NCBI GenBank assembly: GCA_017524615.1
Contig: JAFXVJ010000028.1
Coordinates: 1-64,000, forward strand
Direction of reading: 5' to 3'
Source: Clostridia bacterium
GTDB lineage: Bacteria > Bacillota > Clostridia > Christensenellales > Aristaeellaceae
Length of the DNA stretch: 64,000 nucleotides
How positions within the stretch are numbered: position 1 is the first letter of the stretch; each line of letters opens with the position of its first letter. Under the pieces are notes generated by a model. It made no database searches and was not told where the DNA came from. It saw only the letters and a list, made by a program, of their open reading frames with translations. Both the position numbers and the translations under genes were made by a program. Below are positions 31,845 through 43,157 of the stretch, piece by piece.

Positions 31845-32549
31845 ATGTTCGACGCCCTGAAGCGGGAAATCGACGCCGTCATGGCCCGTGACCCTGCCGC
31901 GCATTCCCGGGCGGAGGTGTTTTTCTGCTACCCCGGCTTCATCGCCGTGCGGCGGCACCGCCGCGCCCATAAAGCATATTTGAAAGGCCACTTCTTTTGG
32001 GCCCGGCTCATCAATTTCCACACCTATCGGAAAACCGGCATCGACATTCATCCCGGAGCCACCCTGGGGAAAAATGTGTTCATTGATCACGGCACCGGCG
32101 TGGTGATCGGCGAAACCGCCGTGGTGGGCGACAACTGCACCATTTACCAGGGATCCACGCTGGGCGGCACCGGCAAGGATACCGGCAAGCGCCATCCCAC
32201 CCTGGGCAACGGCGTCACCGTAGGCGCGGGCAGCAAGGTGCTGGGGCCCATCGTCATCGGAAACCACGTGAAGATCGGCGCCGGGGCCATCGTGCTCAAG
32301 GACGTGCCGGACCGATGTACCGTTGTGGGCAATCCGGGCCGAATCGTCCGCGGGCCCGCCCTTCGCCCGGATATCGACCTCAACCATGGGGATCTGCCCG
32401 ATCCCATGCTGGAAAAGGTGGAGGCCATCGAAGACAAGCTGGAACAGCTGGAGCAAATGGAAATGGAAAACGAAGCGTCGCCCCACAATTGCGCCGCCTG
32501 TCCCCGAGCGGACTGTCCGGACAGAAAGGAAAAAGCAGAGGGCACCTGA
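31845..32549 (+). CDS. cysE: Serine O-acetyltransferase
   Basis: The 234-residue protein has the compact Firmicutes CysE layout: an N-terminal helical region with V-F-F-C-Y-P-G-F near residue 27, then left-handed beta-helix hexapeptides (I-D-I-H-P-G-A-T-L-G, I-D-H-G-T-G-V-V-I-G) with the catalytic D-H pair, and Q-G-S-T-L-G-G-T-G-K. It makes O-acetylserine for cysteine synthesis. The ATG at 31845 is used because AGGAAGG precedes it and the terminator lies just upstream; an in-frame ORF extends further 5' but runs through the leader. A Cys-bearing tail (C-A-A-C, then C-P-D) is an oddity of this copy. cysS follows in the same operon. Confidence 0.93.
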   Translation: MFDALKREIDAVMARDPAAHSRAEVFFCYPGFIAVRRHRRAHKAYLKGHFFWARLINFHTYRKTGIDIHPGATLGKNVFIDHGTGVVIGETAVVGDNCTIYQGSTLGGTGKDTGKRHPTLGNGVTVGAGSKVLGPIVIGNHVKIGAGAIVLKDVPDRCTVVGNPGRIVRGPALRPDIDLNHGDLPDPMLEKVEAIEDKLEQLEQMEMENEASPHNCAACPRADCPDRKEKAEGT

Positions 32550-32695
32550 TCAGCTGAGGGCTGAACAGGTCCGGCGGCGGATGGAAATGATGAAGGCGGG
32601 CTCCTGTCCTTCCTCGCTCCGTCCTCCGCCTCCTCTCCCCTTTTTCCGCTTTCGCTATCAGCTTCATTCATCATCATCCGAAGGAGGAATCCGTT

Positions 32696-34093
32696 ATGCA
32701 GATCTACAACAGCCAAACCCGCAAAAAAGAGGAATTCGTGCCCCTGCATCCCGGCAAGGTGGGCATTTACGCCTGCGGCCCCACGGTATACGATTATTTC
32801 CACATCGGCAATGCCCGGCCCTTCATCACCTTCGACGTGCTGCGCCGGTATTTCGAGCATCGGGGGTACGAAGTGACCTTCGTACAGAACTTCACCGACA
32901 TCGACGACAAAATGATCAAGCGGGCCAACCGGGAGGGCATCACCGTCAAGGAGCTGGGCGACCGCTTCATTCAGGAATACTATCACGACGCCCAGTCCCT
33001 GGGCATCCGCCCCGCCACGGTGCATCCCCGGGCCACGGAACACATCGGGGAAATCATCCGCCTGGTCAAAACATTGCAGGACAAGGGCTATGCTTACGAG
33101 GTCAACGGCGATGTGTACTTCGACGTGGAAAAGGATAAGGGCTATGGCAAGCTCAGCGGCCAGAACCTGGAGGACCTGGAAGCGGGCGCCCGCATCGACG
33201 TGGACGACGTGAAAAGGAACCCCGCCGATTTCGCGCTGTGGAAGGCTCAAAAGCCCGGCGAGCCCGCCTGGGATTCCCCCTGGGGCAAGGGCCGGCCCGG
33301 CTGGCACATCGAATGCAGCGCCATGAGCATGAAATACCTGGGCGAAACCTTCGATATCCACTGCGGCGGCAAGGACCTGCTCTTCCCCCACCATGAAAAC
33401 GAGGTGGCGCAGAGCGAGTGCGCCACGGGCAAGCCCTTCGCCCGGTATTGGATGCACAACGGCTTCATCAACATCGACAATGAAAAAATGAGCAAATCTC
33501 TGGGCAATTTCTTCACCGTGCGGGACATCGTGAAGGAATACAACCCGGAGGACATCCGCATGTTCATGCTCTCCGCCCAGTACCGCAGCCCGGTGAATTT
33601 CAGCCGGGACATGGTGGCCCAGGCCCACGCCTCCCTGCAAAGGCTGTATACCGCCCGGGATCATCTGCTGTTCCTGAAAAAGAACGCGAAGGACCTGCCC
33701 CTCACCGCGGAGGAAGAAGCGCTGCTCGGCCGCGTGGCGGAATCCGCCGCCCGGTTTGACGCCGCCATGGACGACGATCTGAACACCGCCGACGCCCTGG
33801 GCGCCATCTTCGAAATCGTGAAGGAAGCCAACGTGGGGCTGAACGAAAGCAGCAGCCGCGCGGCAGTGGAAAAAACGCTGCAGACCCTGCTGGAGCTCAC
33901 CGACGTGCTGGGCTTGCTGATGAAGAAGGCCGAGGAAGGGCTGCCCGCCGAAATCCAGGCGCTGGCGGATGAGCGCGCCCAGGCCCGGAAGGACAAGAAC
34001 TGGAAGCGCAGCGACGAACTGCGGGACGCCCTGGCCGCCGCCGGCTACACCGTGAAGGATACGCCCCAGGGTCAGAGCATCACCAAAGCGTAA
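32696..34093 (+). CDS. cysS: Cysteinyl-tRNA synthetase
   Basis: The 465-residue class I synthetase has the zinc/nucleotide segment Y-A-C27-G-P-T, the HIGH-type motif H-I-G-N at residues 36-39, the zinc-site H-I-E-C and H-H-E-N-E, and K-M-S-K-S at residues 264-268. The C-terminal anticodon-binding region ends with W-K-R-S-D-E-L-R-D. Length is normal. It charges tRNA-Cys. The ribosome binding site GAAGGAGGA lies ahead of the ATG. The 146-bp gap after cysE contains no gene or clear terminator, so the T-box should control both genes. Confidence 0.97.
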   Translation: MQIYNSQTRKKEEFVPLHPGKVGIYACGPTVYDYFHIGNARPFITFDVLRRYFEHRGYEVTFVQNFTDIDDKMIKRANREGITVKELGDRFIQEYYHDAQSLGIRPATVHPRATEHIGEIIRLVKTLQDKGYAYEVNGDVYFDVEKDKGYGKLSGQNLEDLEAGARIDVDDVKRNPADFALWKAQKPGEPAWDSPWGKGRPGWHIECSAMSMKYLGETFDIHCGGKDLLFPHHENEVAQSECATGKPFARYWMHNGFINIDNEKMSKSLGNFFTVRDIVKEYNPEDIRMFMLSAQYRSPVNFSRDMVAQAHASLQRLYTARDHLLFLKKNAKDLPLTAEEEALLGRVAESAARFDAAMDDDLNTADALGAIFEIVKEANVGLNESSSRAAVEKTLQTLLELTDVLGLLMKKAEEGLPAEIQALADERAQARKDKNWKRSDELRDALAAAGYTVKDTPQGQSITKA

Positions 34094-34117
34094 CCTGCCG
34101 TCCATCAGGAGGGTTTT

Positions 34118-35251
34118 ATGACAGAATACCGCTTCGCCCGGCCGGAGGAGGAACCGCAGATTCTGGATCTGATCGACCTGGTGTTCAGCCAGGGCTCCCG
34201 CCCCCACGATTTCCGGAAGCTGCTGCCCAAGGTGTACGCTCATCCGGGCTTCGCCGGTTTCCATGCCGTGGCGGTCCGGGAAAACCGTATCCGCGCCGTG
34301 ATCGCGATGCTGCCGCTGACGCTGCACTATGCCGGCGGCCTGCTCCAGGGCGGTTATGTCGGGTCTGTGGCCGTGCACAGCCAGAGCCGGGGAGAAGGGC
34401 ACATGAAAGCCCTGATGCAATTGCAGCTGGACGCCGCCCGGAGCCAATCTTACGATTTTTTAGCGCTGGGCGGCCAGCGCCAGCGCTATGGCTACTTTGG
34501 GTTTGAAAACGGCGGAACCGCCCTGACCTTCCGTCTGAACAGCGCCAACATGCGCCATGCCCTGCCGGAAGCGGACCCGGACGCTGTGGCACTGCGGCCC
34601 CTGCTGGACGCCGCCGATCCCGCTCTGCTGGGGATCGCCGCCCTGCACGAGGGCCAGCCCTGCTTCTGCCGCCGGGATCCCGCCCGGCTTTTCGATATCC
34701 TGCGCAGCTATAACGCCGTGCCCTATGCGGTGGAGGACCGTCCAAGCGGCGCGCTGCGGGGCTATTTCGTCGCTCAGGGCAGTGACATTTCTGAAATGAC
34801 GCTGACAGACGAGGCGCTTTGCGCGCCGGTGCTGAAGGCCTGGGGCCGGAATCATGCCGGTTTTTCCCTCCGCGTCTGGGATGGGCAAACGGAGCGCGGG
34901 GCCTTCCTGCGCTCCGTCGCCGAGGGCTATACGCTGGCGGACGCTGAAATGCTGCGGGTGCTGCATTGGCCCCGGGTGTTGCTTGCCGCGCTGAAATTCA
35001 AAAACAGCTATCAGCCCCTGCCGGAAGGGCGGAAGGTCATCGCCATCGAGGGCTGCGGCGCCCTGTGCCTGCTGGTGAAGGCGGGCGAAGCCGCGGTGTT
35101 CCCCACCGGGGAAGCGCCCGATCTCACCTTGACCGAGCAACAGGCCATTTCCTTCTTTTTCTCTCCCCTCTCCGCCTTCCTTCAGGCCGATCCCCTGCTG
35201 GCGGCTTGGCTTCCCCTGCCCCTGTCGCTGCTGACCGCCGATCAGTTTTAG
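34118..35251 (+). CDS. Eis-like GNAT N-acetyltransferase
   Basis: The 377-residue protein matches the Eis family's double-GNAT plus sterol-carrier-like layout. The first domain has G-Y-V-G-S-V-A-V near residue 79, R-G-E-G-H-M-K-A-L-M as the acetyl-CoA loop near residue 91, and L-G-G-Q-R-Q-R-Y-G-Y-F-G-F-E. The C-terminal 100 residues have the SCP2-like strand pattern. Family members acetylate amines, including aminoglycosides in some species; the substrate here is unknown. AGGAGG lies 9 nt before the ATG. It is 24 bp after cysS and may be co-transcribed with it. Confidence 0.88.
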   Translation: MTEYRFARPEEEPQILDLIDLVFSQGSRPHDFRKLLPKVYAHPGFAGFHAVAVRENRIRAVIAMLPLTLHYAGGLLQGGYVGSVAVHSQSRGEGHMKALMQLQLDAARSQSYDFLALGGQRQRYGYFGFENGGTALTFRLNSANMRHALPEADPDAVALRPLLDAADPALLGIAALHEGQPCFCRRDPARLFDILRSYNAVPYAVEDRPSGALRGYFVAQGSDISEMTLTDEALCAPVLKAWGRNHAGFSLRVWDGQTERGAFLRSVAEGYTLADAEMLRVLHWPRVLLAALKFKNSYQPLPEGRKVIAIEGCGALCLLVKAGEAAVFPTGEAPDLTLTEQQAISFFFSPLSAFLQADPLLAAWLPLPLSLLTADQF

Positions 35252-35329
35252 AACCGGTCCGTCCCGGGATGAATCCGGGCTGGATCAGCGTTTGATCTGT
35301 GAAAACACGCTACAAGGAGACTGCGACCC

Positions 35330-37886
<2,557 letters not shown>

Positions 37887-37902
37887 AAGGCAGAGGCGCA
37901 GG

Positions 37903-38402
37903 ATGAGAAGTATATGGATGGCAGCCGTATGGATGGCGCTGCTTTGCCTGATGGGCGCCGCAGCGGCGGAAGGCGCCGATCTTCCCATTCCCAAGTTCAA
38001 AGAGGTTTCGGTGCATGATCCATCCGTGATCCGGGCGGAGGACGGCACATTCTACATTTTCGGCAGCCACATGACGGCGGCCAAAAGCGACGATCTGATC
38101 CAATGGACCATGAGCAAACCGGCGTTTACAAGGTGATCCTGCACGGACGGGACATCAACAGGACCGAGCATGCCAGCCAAGTGATCACGCTGCTGGACGA
38201 CGGCACGGTGACCGGTGATCTGACGGGCACGTGGAGCTGCCAGTCGGACGGCGTTTTCCGCTGTCAATTGGACGGCACGGCGTATACCGGCGTGATGACC
38301 ACGGCGCTGGACAGCAAGGAAAGCGCGTGGGTGACCTGCTTTACCGTCCTGGATCAAACGGGCGTTGCCCTGTGGGGGTCTCACGCGGCACAGGAACAGT
38401 AA
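37903..38402 (+). pseudogene. GH43 arabinanase gene with large internal deletion
   Basis: The first 77-codon frame (37903-38136) begins with a signal peptide (A-A-V-W-M-A-L-L, cleavage near A-E-G-A) and the first blade of a GH43 propeller, V-H-D-P-S-V-I-R-A-E-D-G-T-F-Y-I-F. It then runs into another frame. The second frame (overlapping from 38103 to 38402) is the C-terminal beta-domain found after GH43 arabinanase propellers (I-N-R-T-E-H-A-S-Q near its start). Some 300 residues of catalytic domain are missing and the halves are out of phase, so no active arabinanase can be made. A perfect terminator follows at 38465. It sits between two GH51 genes. Confidence 0.75.
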
Positions 38403-38464
38403 GGACGAAGGCGAGACGCCGGGGGCATATCCATCAGATTGTCGATCAAGTGCTCCTGGGATGC

Positions 38465-38492
38465 ATCGAAGGGCCGCAGCCCTTCGATTTTT
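38465..38492 (+). terminator. Rho-independent terminator after the GH43 remnant
   Basis: ATCGAAGGGC and GCCCTTCGAT form a perfect 10-bp stem with a 4-nt loop, followed by TTTT. It separates the GH51/GH43-remnant unit from the next GH51 gene. A further GC-rich hairpin (GGCGCGGTCCCGCCGCGCC, near 38588) lies before that gene. Confidence 0.8.
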
Positions 38493-38633
38493 AATCCGCA
38501 GGGCCGGCTTAGCCGATCCGGGGCACGGAGCGCCCGGAAAACCTGCCCTTAGCCGGCTTTCGATAGCAGAGTGTCGACACCCTGCGGCGCGGTCCCGCCG
38601 CGCCTCCCCTTCTTATCAGAGGTGAATGTCATC

Positions 38634-40613
38634 ATGCGCAGAATCCTTTTGCTGCTCCTGATCCTGCTGCTGATCCCCGGCCTGGCCCGAATGGAAACGC
38701 TGGTCTGCGATGCGTCCCAGCCGGTGCATGAAATGAGCGATACCCTCTACGGCCTGTTCTTTGAGGATATCAACCATGCCGCTGACGGCGGACTGTACGC
38801 GGAGCTGCTGCAAAACCGCTCCTTTGAATACGAGGATTTGACAAATCCTACGCCCTACCAGCATCTAACCGGCTGGCAATTCAATGTCACGGCGGAGAGC
38901 GACGGCACAGTCGTGCTGGAAACGGCGGATCCTCTGCACGAAAACAATCCCTGTTATGCGCATATTCAGGCCGGCAGCGCGGGATATGCCTTCCAGAACC
39001 TGGGCTACGGCAGCAGCGCGTTTTGGGGCGGCATCTGCATTGAGCCGGGCGCGCGCTACGACGTATCCCTGTGGCTGCGCTGTACGGAGGGATCGGGGCA
39101 TGTGGAAGCGGCCCTGACCACCCGGGCAGGCCAGCGCCTGAGCGATACGGTGCAGTTCACCCCGGGCGACAGCTGGGAGCGTCATGCGGGCGTGCTCACG
39201 GCCAACGCCCAGGCGCAGGACGCATGCCTCACCTTCACCCTGAGCGGCGCCGTGACCGTGGACGCGGATATGGCGTCCCTGATGCCGCAGGACCGCGTGG
39301 GCGCGTCCTGGCCCGGAGGCGGAATGCGCCGGGATCTGGTGGAAGCGCTTAAGGAATTGCATCCGCGGTTCCTGCGTTTCCCGGGCGGCTGCGTGGCGGA
39401 AGGGTCCTGGGTGTGGGATAATCTGTACCGCTGGAAGGATACGGTAGGCCCGGTGGAGCAGAGAAAGGAAAACTGGAACACCTGGGGCTATATGCAGAGC
39501 TACGGCATTGGCTTCTATGAGTATTTCTGCCTGTGCGAGGAGCTGGGCGCGCTGCCCCTGCCGGTGGTGGGCAGCGGCGTGCTGTGCCAAACCCGGGAGC
39601 CACGGGAAAGCCCCATGAATGAGCAGGAATTGGCGGAATGGACCCAGGATATTCTGGATCTAATGGAATTTGCCCTGGGCGGGGCGGATACCGAGTGGGG
39701 CGCGCTGCGGTGTGAAATGGGCCATCCCGCGCCGTTTGACCTGCGCTATCTTGCCATCGGCAACGAAAACTGGGCGGACGACTATTTCACCCGGTATGAA
39801 AGCATCAGCGCCGCGGTGAAATCGGCCTGGCCCGGTATCACCTGCATCGTGGCCTGCGGGCCTGTGGCGGAAGGCGGCCTGTTCAACGCCAGCCGCGCCA
39901 GGATCCTGCGCTCCTTCCCGGATGATACCGCGGATGAGCATTATTACATGGAATCCTCCTGGTTCCTGCGCAATACCCACCGCTACGACCATTATCCCCG
40001 GGGCACGAAAGTATTCCTGGGGGAATATGCCGCGCACGAACCCGCTGCCGGCGGCAAGCGGCCCAATAACCTGTACAGCGCCCTGTGCGAAGCGGCGTAC
40101 CTGACCGGCATTGAACGCAACAGCGACGTGGTGGTGATGTGCTGCTACGCGCCGCTGATGGCCCGGCTGGGCATGGAACAGTGGACGCCGGACCTGATCC
40201 TGTTCAACGGCGCTCAGGCGGTGCGCACGCCCAATTACTATATCCAGCAAATGTTCGCGTCCGCTTTGGGGGATCAGCTCATTCAAAGCAAAATGACCGA
40301 TCAGGGCGGGAAAACCGTGAAGGATGTGATTGCTGGGCTTTATCACGTGGCATCCGCAGCCGCGGATGGCCAGGTCTATGTGAAGCTGGTGAACGTATCC
40401 GGCAAGGACAGGCAGATCACCGTACAAATCCTGGGCAAAGCGCTTTCCGACCGAACAGAAGGCGATATGGTGCTGCTGACCGGTGAAAAACAGGCCGTAA
40501 ACGGCCCGGGCAACGAAACCGTCGTCCCACAGCATTCCACCGTCGTTTTCCAAAACGGCAGCGCGGAAATCGCCTTGCCCGGTTATGCCGCCGTCATCCT
40601 CACTATCCCATAA
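38634..40613 (+). CDS. Secreted alpha-L-arabinofuranosidase, GH51 with N-terminal carbohydrate-binding region
   Basis: The 659-residue protein has a short signal peptide (M-R-R-I plus a Leu-rich core). Residues about 40-240 form a beta-sandwich typical of the CBM-like part of secreted GH51 enzymes (L-Y-G-L-F-F-E-D-I-N-H-A-A-D-G-G-L-Y-A-E-L). The catalytic domain has R-F-P-G-G-C near residue 246, the acid/base glutamate in I-G-N-E-N-W-A-D-D near residue 381 and the nucleophile in F-L-G-E-Y-A-A-H near residue 464. It acts outside the cell on arabinan or arabinoxylan, complementing the intracellular GH51. The ATG at 38634 after AGAGGTGA is preferred over the open frame upstream. Confidence 0.93.
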   Translation: MRRILLLLLILLLIPGLARMETLVCDASQPVHEMSDTLYGLFFEDINHAADGGLYAELLQNRSFEYEDLTNPTPYQHLTGWQFNVTAESDGTVVLETADPLHENNPCYAHIQAGSAGYAFQNLGYGSSAFWGGICIEPGARYDVSLWLRCTEGSGHVEAALTTRAGQRLSDTVQFTPGDSWERHAGVLTANAQAQDACLTFTLSGAVTVDADMASLMPQDRVGASWPGGGMRRDLVEALKELHPRFLRFPGGCVAEGSWVWDNLYRWKDTVGPVEQRKENWNTWGYMQSYGIGFYEYFCLCEELGALPLPVVGSGVLCQTREPRESPMNEQELAEWTQDILDLMEFALGGADTEWGALRCEMGHPAPFDLRYLAIGNENWADDYFTRYESISAAVKSAWPGITCIVACGPVAEGGLFNASRARILRSFPDDTADEHYYMESSWFLRNTHRYDHYPRGTKVFLGEYAAHEPAAGGKRPNNLYSALCEAAYLTGIERNSDVVVMCCYAPLMARLGMEQWTPDLILFNGAQAVRTPNYYIQQMFASALGDQLIQSKMTDQGGKTVKDVIAGLYHVASAAADGQVYVKLVNVSGKDRQITVQILGKALSDRTEGDMVLLTGEKQAVNGPGNETVVPQHSTVVFQNGSAEIALPGYAAVILTIP

Positions 40614-40655
40614 GAATGCATGGGGCCGCATCAAAAAGTAGGAAAACCAAGAAAA

Positions 40656-40699
40656 AATGGCGCGGGATTCCAGCTGGATCGGCAGAATCCCGTGCCATT
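40656..40699 (-). terminator. Terminator serving the leftward Lgt-like gene, possibly bidirectional
   Basis: AATGGCGCGGGATTC (40656-40670) pairs with GAATCCCGTGCCATT (40685-40699), allowing one G-T pair. On the minus strand the stem is followed by TTTTTTC. It lies between the convergent GH51 and Lgt-like genes, so it can also stop rightward transcripts weakly. Confidence 0.8.
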
Positions 40700-40733
40700 A
40701 TTCTTCGGAAAAATGAGGTATGATGCAGCCCCT

Positions 40734-41726
40734 TCAGGCTTTTTCCTCCAGCGGGAACGCCCGCCGCCACAGGGGCAGCACGGTGAATACAAAGCCCGCG
40801 CAGGCCAGGGCCATCACGGCGTAGCACACATCCATCCGCATCCACTTCAGGAAGCCGATTTTTTGATCCAGGGCAAATTCCATGGCCGTGACCACCCCGC
40901 AGCATCCCAGCGTCAGCGCCCACGCCCCGCCGATCCGCAGGGCCGTACGCTCCCTTTTCGGGATGCGGATGCAGCAGATCAGGAGAATTCCCGCAATGGT
41001 CACGGCGCTGAGCAGCTGACTGACCTTCACAAACCCCCAGGTCAGCTCATCCATGCGCATGCTTTCCAGGATCACCTGGCAGGCAGCATACAGCAGCGCC
41101 CCCAGCGCAGCCAGGCCCCCTGCCGCCCGGCGCTTCCGCGTCAGCAGGATCAGGCAGATCACCAGCGCGGCCAGAGCTTCCGGCACGAAAATAGAGAAAT
41201 TCCATCCATAGTGGCCCTTCTGGGCAAACGGAAAACGGTACAGAACGGACGGGTCCTCCCAGACGATCATGCTCTGCTCCGAGAAGGGATCGAACCAATC
41301 CGCCACCGGGCGTCCGTAGCCCAGCCCCACTAGGCCCTCCGCCATACGGCACAGGGCGATCATCAGGGCCGCCGGGGCCGCGGCGGCATCCAGGACAAGG
41401 GATACGGGCTGGCGGGTCAGCCGGCCGGTGATCACGGCCGCCAGCAGCACGCCCAGGGCCGCGCCGTACAGCACGTACCCGCCCTGGTTCAGCTGAAAGA
41501 AAAACGAAAACCCTTTTGTCCGCATCCAGTCAAAACGGATCAGCGTATAACCGATCCGGGCGCACAGCACGCCCAGAGGAATGGCCAGCACCGCCAGATA
41601 GCTGACCGTGCCGTCCTTGATCCCGAAGCGTTTGCTTCTTGCCTGCATCATCAGCAGCGCCGCCAGCGCGGCGTAGGCCACGCACAGGCCGTAGGGATAA
41701 AACGACGAAGCGACATTCTCATTCAT
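40734..41726 (-). CDS. Prolipoprotein diacylglyceryl transferase-like membrane protein, divergent
   Basis: The 330-residue protein has about seven hydrophobic segments and the Lgt topology (A-R-I-G-Y-T-L near residue 56, G-G-Y-V-L-Y-G-A-A-L-G near residue 82). The signature region, normally G-R-I-G-N-F-x-N, reads C-R-M-A-E-G-L-V-G-L-G-Y-G-R near residue 126, so key positions differ from classical Lgt. It may be a paralogue with another acceptor or donor. AAGGA lies 7 nt before the ATG. It is 3 bp downstream of the phosphodiester glycosidase gene, hence one operon. No lipoprotein with a clear lipobox is encoded in this window. Confidence 0.7.
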   Translation of the reverse strand: MNENVASSFYPYGLCVAYAALAALLMMQARSKRFGIKDGTVSYLAVLAIPLGVLCARIGYTLIRFDWMRTKGFSFFFQLNQGGYVLYGAALGVLLAAVITGRLTRQPVSLVLDAAAAPAALMIALCRMAEGLVGLGYGRPVADWFDPFSEQSMIVWEDPSVLYRFPFAQKGHYGWNFSIFVPEALAALVICLILLTRKRRAAGGLAALGALLYAACQVILESMRMDELTWGFVKVSQLLSAVTIAGILLICCIRIPKRERTALRIGGAWALTLGCCGVVTAMEFALDQKIGFLKWMRMDVCYAVMALACAGFVFTVLPLWRRAFPLEEKA

Positions 41727-41729
41727 ATT

Positions 41730-42641
41730 TTAATCCTTATAATCAGCGGAAGCGAAATAAATGATATCGGAAACAGGGCGGCAGCCGGGGGTTTTGTGCA
41801 GGCGGGCGCTGTGCCAGATCAATTGGGTGGATCCGCCGCCGTCCAGGTTATAAGCCACCTTGCAGTCGGGATATAGCACGGTGACATACGTGGCCAGTTC
41901 CTGCATGTTCATGCCGGAGCCATCGCCGCCGTCCACCTCGATGATGGCGTATTCCAATTCGCCCAACTGGCAGATCACGATGCGCTGCGCCGCGATGTGG
42001 GATTCAAATTCCATGGCCACGGTATCCTGAATCTGCCCGTCCAGCACCAGCACCGGGCCGAAGGAGAACGTGTTCCACACCTGGCGGCCCTCCGCCTCCA
42101 GCTGGCGGATCTTCTGGGCCATCTGGTCGCTGGTGGCCTTGAACACCACATGGAAATCCCCCCGGTCATCCACGATCAGGATGTCCCGGGAGCCGTCCAG
42201 GGCGTCCCGGTAGAACACGCCCTGCTTCACCACATAGCCCACGTTGTATTTATACTTCATGAAATCGCCGTTGCAGGCCACAATGGCGCTCACGCTTTCA
42301 GCCATGTGCCAGGGATAGGCCAGCGTGGCATCGTCATAGCTTTCATTGCTCATGGTGGTACGCAGCTGGGACGGATGGGCGATCTTGATATGCGCCCAAT
42401 GGGCGGTGATCTTGGTCAGGCTGGATTTGGGCTTGCGCTCGGCGGAAAAAAGCTGCACCCGGATGGATTCATCCTCGTATTCCGTATCCCATTTCTTGCC
42501 CTGGCGCGGATCCGGCGCGCCATGGGCCTTCATGTCCAGGGGAATGGGCTTCACCTCCGCCACAGCGGGCGAAGAAAGAAACAGGGCCATGCCAAAAAGC
42601 ATCAGCACTGCCAGGCACCAGCGCACGATATTCGCCTTCAT
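41730..42641 (-). CDS. Secreted phosphodiester glycosidase (NAGPA domain) protein
   Basis: The 303-residue protein has a signal peptide (cleavage near A-V-A-E, residue 29). The NAGPA domain covers the rest: C-N-G-D-F near residue 123, S-F-G-P-V-L-V near residue 193, I-I-E-V-D-G-G-D-G-S-G-M-N near residue 238 and the signature N-L-D-G-G-G-S-T-Q near residue 268. Such domains release GlcNAc or other sugars from phosphodiester-linked polymers such as teichoic-acid-like chains. AAGAGGTG precedes the ATG. It is first of a two-gene operon with the Lgt-like gene. Its promoter probably uses the minus-strand TATAAT at 42703-42708. Confidence 0.85.
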   Translation of the reverse strand: MKANIVRWCLAVLMLFGMALFLSSPAVAEVKPIPLDMKAHGAPDPRQGKKWDTEYEDESIRVQLFSAERKPKSSLTKITAHWAHIKIAHPSQLRTTMSNESYDDATLAYPWHMAESVSAIVACNGDFMKYKYNVGYVVKQGVFYRDALDGSRDILIVDDRGDFHVVFKATSDQMAQKIRQLEAEGRQVWNTFSFGPVLVLDGQIQDTVAMEFESHIAAQRIVICQLGELEYAIIEVDGGDGSGMNMQELATYVTVLYPDCKVAYNLDGGGSTQLIWHSARLHKTPGCRPVSDIIYFASADYKD

Positions 42642-42702
42642 GAGAGAGCCGCACCTCTTTCGCGTTTAATTCCATCAGTCAGCATCTGATATAAACAACG
42701 GA

Positions 42703-42732
42703 ATTATATCATATATCTTCCGGGTTCCGCAA
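42703..42732 (-). promoter_or_regulatory. Probable promoter of the phosphodiester glycosidase operon
   Basis: TATAAT (42703-42708) is perfect. TTGCGG (42727-42732) at 18-bp spacing is a weak -35. It is divergent from the rpmE promoter about 50 bp away. Confidence 0.5.
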
Positions 42733-42782
42733 GCCGTTTCAGGAAAAATCAGGCTGTAGCCGCCACAATTTACAAAAAGCCC

Positions 42783-42811
42783 TTGCATTCCGGCCCTGGC
42801 CATGGTATAAT
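42783..42811 (+). promoter_or_regulatory. Promoter of rpmE
   Basis: TTGCAT (42783-42788) and TATAAT (42806-42811) with a 17-bp spacer, followed by a leader of about 60 nt and the ribosome binding site GAGGTGA before the ATG at 42877. Confidence 0.8.
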
Positions 42812-42876
42812 ACGTCTCGCGGCTCATGGGCTGCCCCCCATGAATCCGATATTCAGGGCAAAAGAGGTGAAATCCA

Positions 42877-43074
42877 ATGAAGGAAAAGATCCACCCCAAG
42901 TATCAGAAGGCCATTGTGCGCTGCGTGTGCGGGGAAACCTTTGAGACCGGCTCCACCAAGAAAGAGCTGCGGGTTGAAATCTGCTCCAAGTGCCATCCCT
43001 TCTTCACCGGCAAGCAGAAGCTGGTGGACAGCGGCGGCCGCGTCGATCGCTTTAAGAAGCGCTTCGGCATGTAA
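42877..43074 (+). CDS. rpmE: 50S ribosomal protein L31, zinc-binding form
   Basis: The 65-residue protein matches L31: it starts M-K-E-K-I-H-P-K-Y and has zinc ligands in R-C16-V-C18-G and I-C37-S-K-C40-H-P-F-F-T-G, then R-V-D-R-F-K-K-R at the end. All four cysteines are present, so this is the C+ form used under zinc sufficiency. It begins the housekeeping run rpmE, DUF1385, prmC, prfA, an order common in Firmicutes. A terminator follows at 43083. Confidence 0.98.
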   Translation: MKEKIHPKYQKAIVRCVCGETFETGSTKKELRVEICSKCHPFFTGKQKLVDSGGRVDRFKKRFGM

Positions 43075-43082
43075 GCCCCGTC

Positions 43083-43119
43083 AAAGCAGCATGACCCGTG
43101 CAGGGGCGTGCTGCTTTTT
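43083..43119 (+). terminator. Attenuating terminator after rpmE
   Basis: AAAGCAGCA (43083-43091) pairs with TGCTGCTTT (43109-43117) around an inner ACCC/GGGG helix, ending in a short T run. It separates the strongly expressed rpmE from the following genes, which may depend on readthrough. Confidence 0.75.
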
Positions 43120-43157
43120 CAGTTTTCCGGAAAACGCGGCAGAATCAAGGAGGAATT

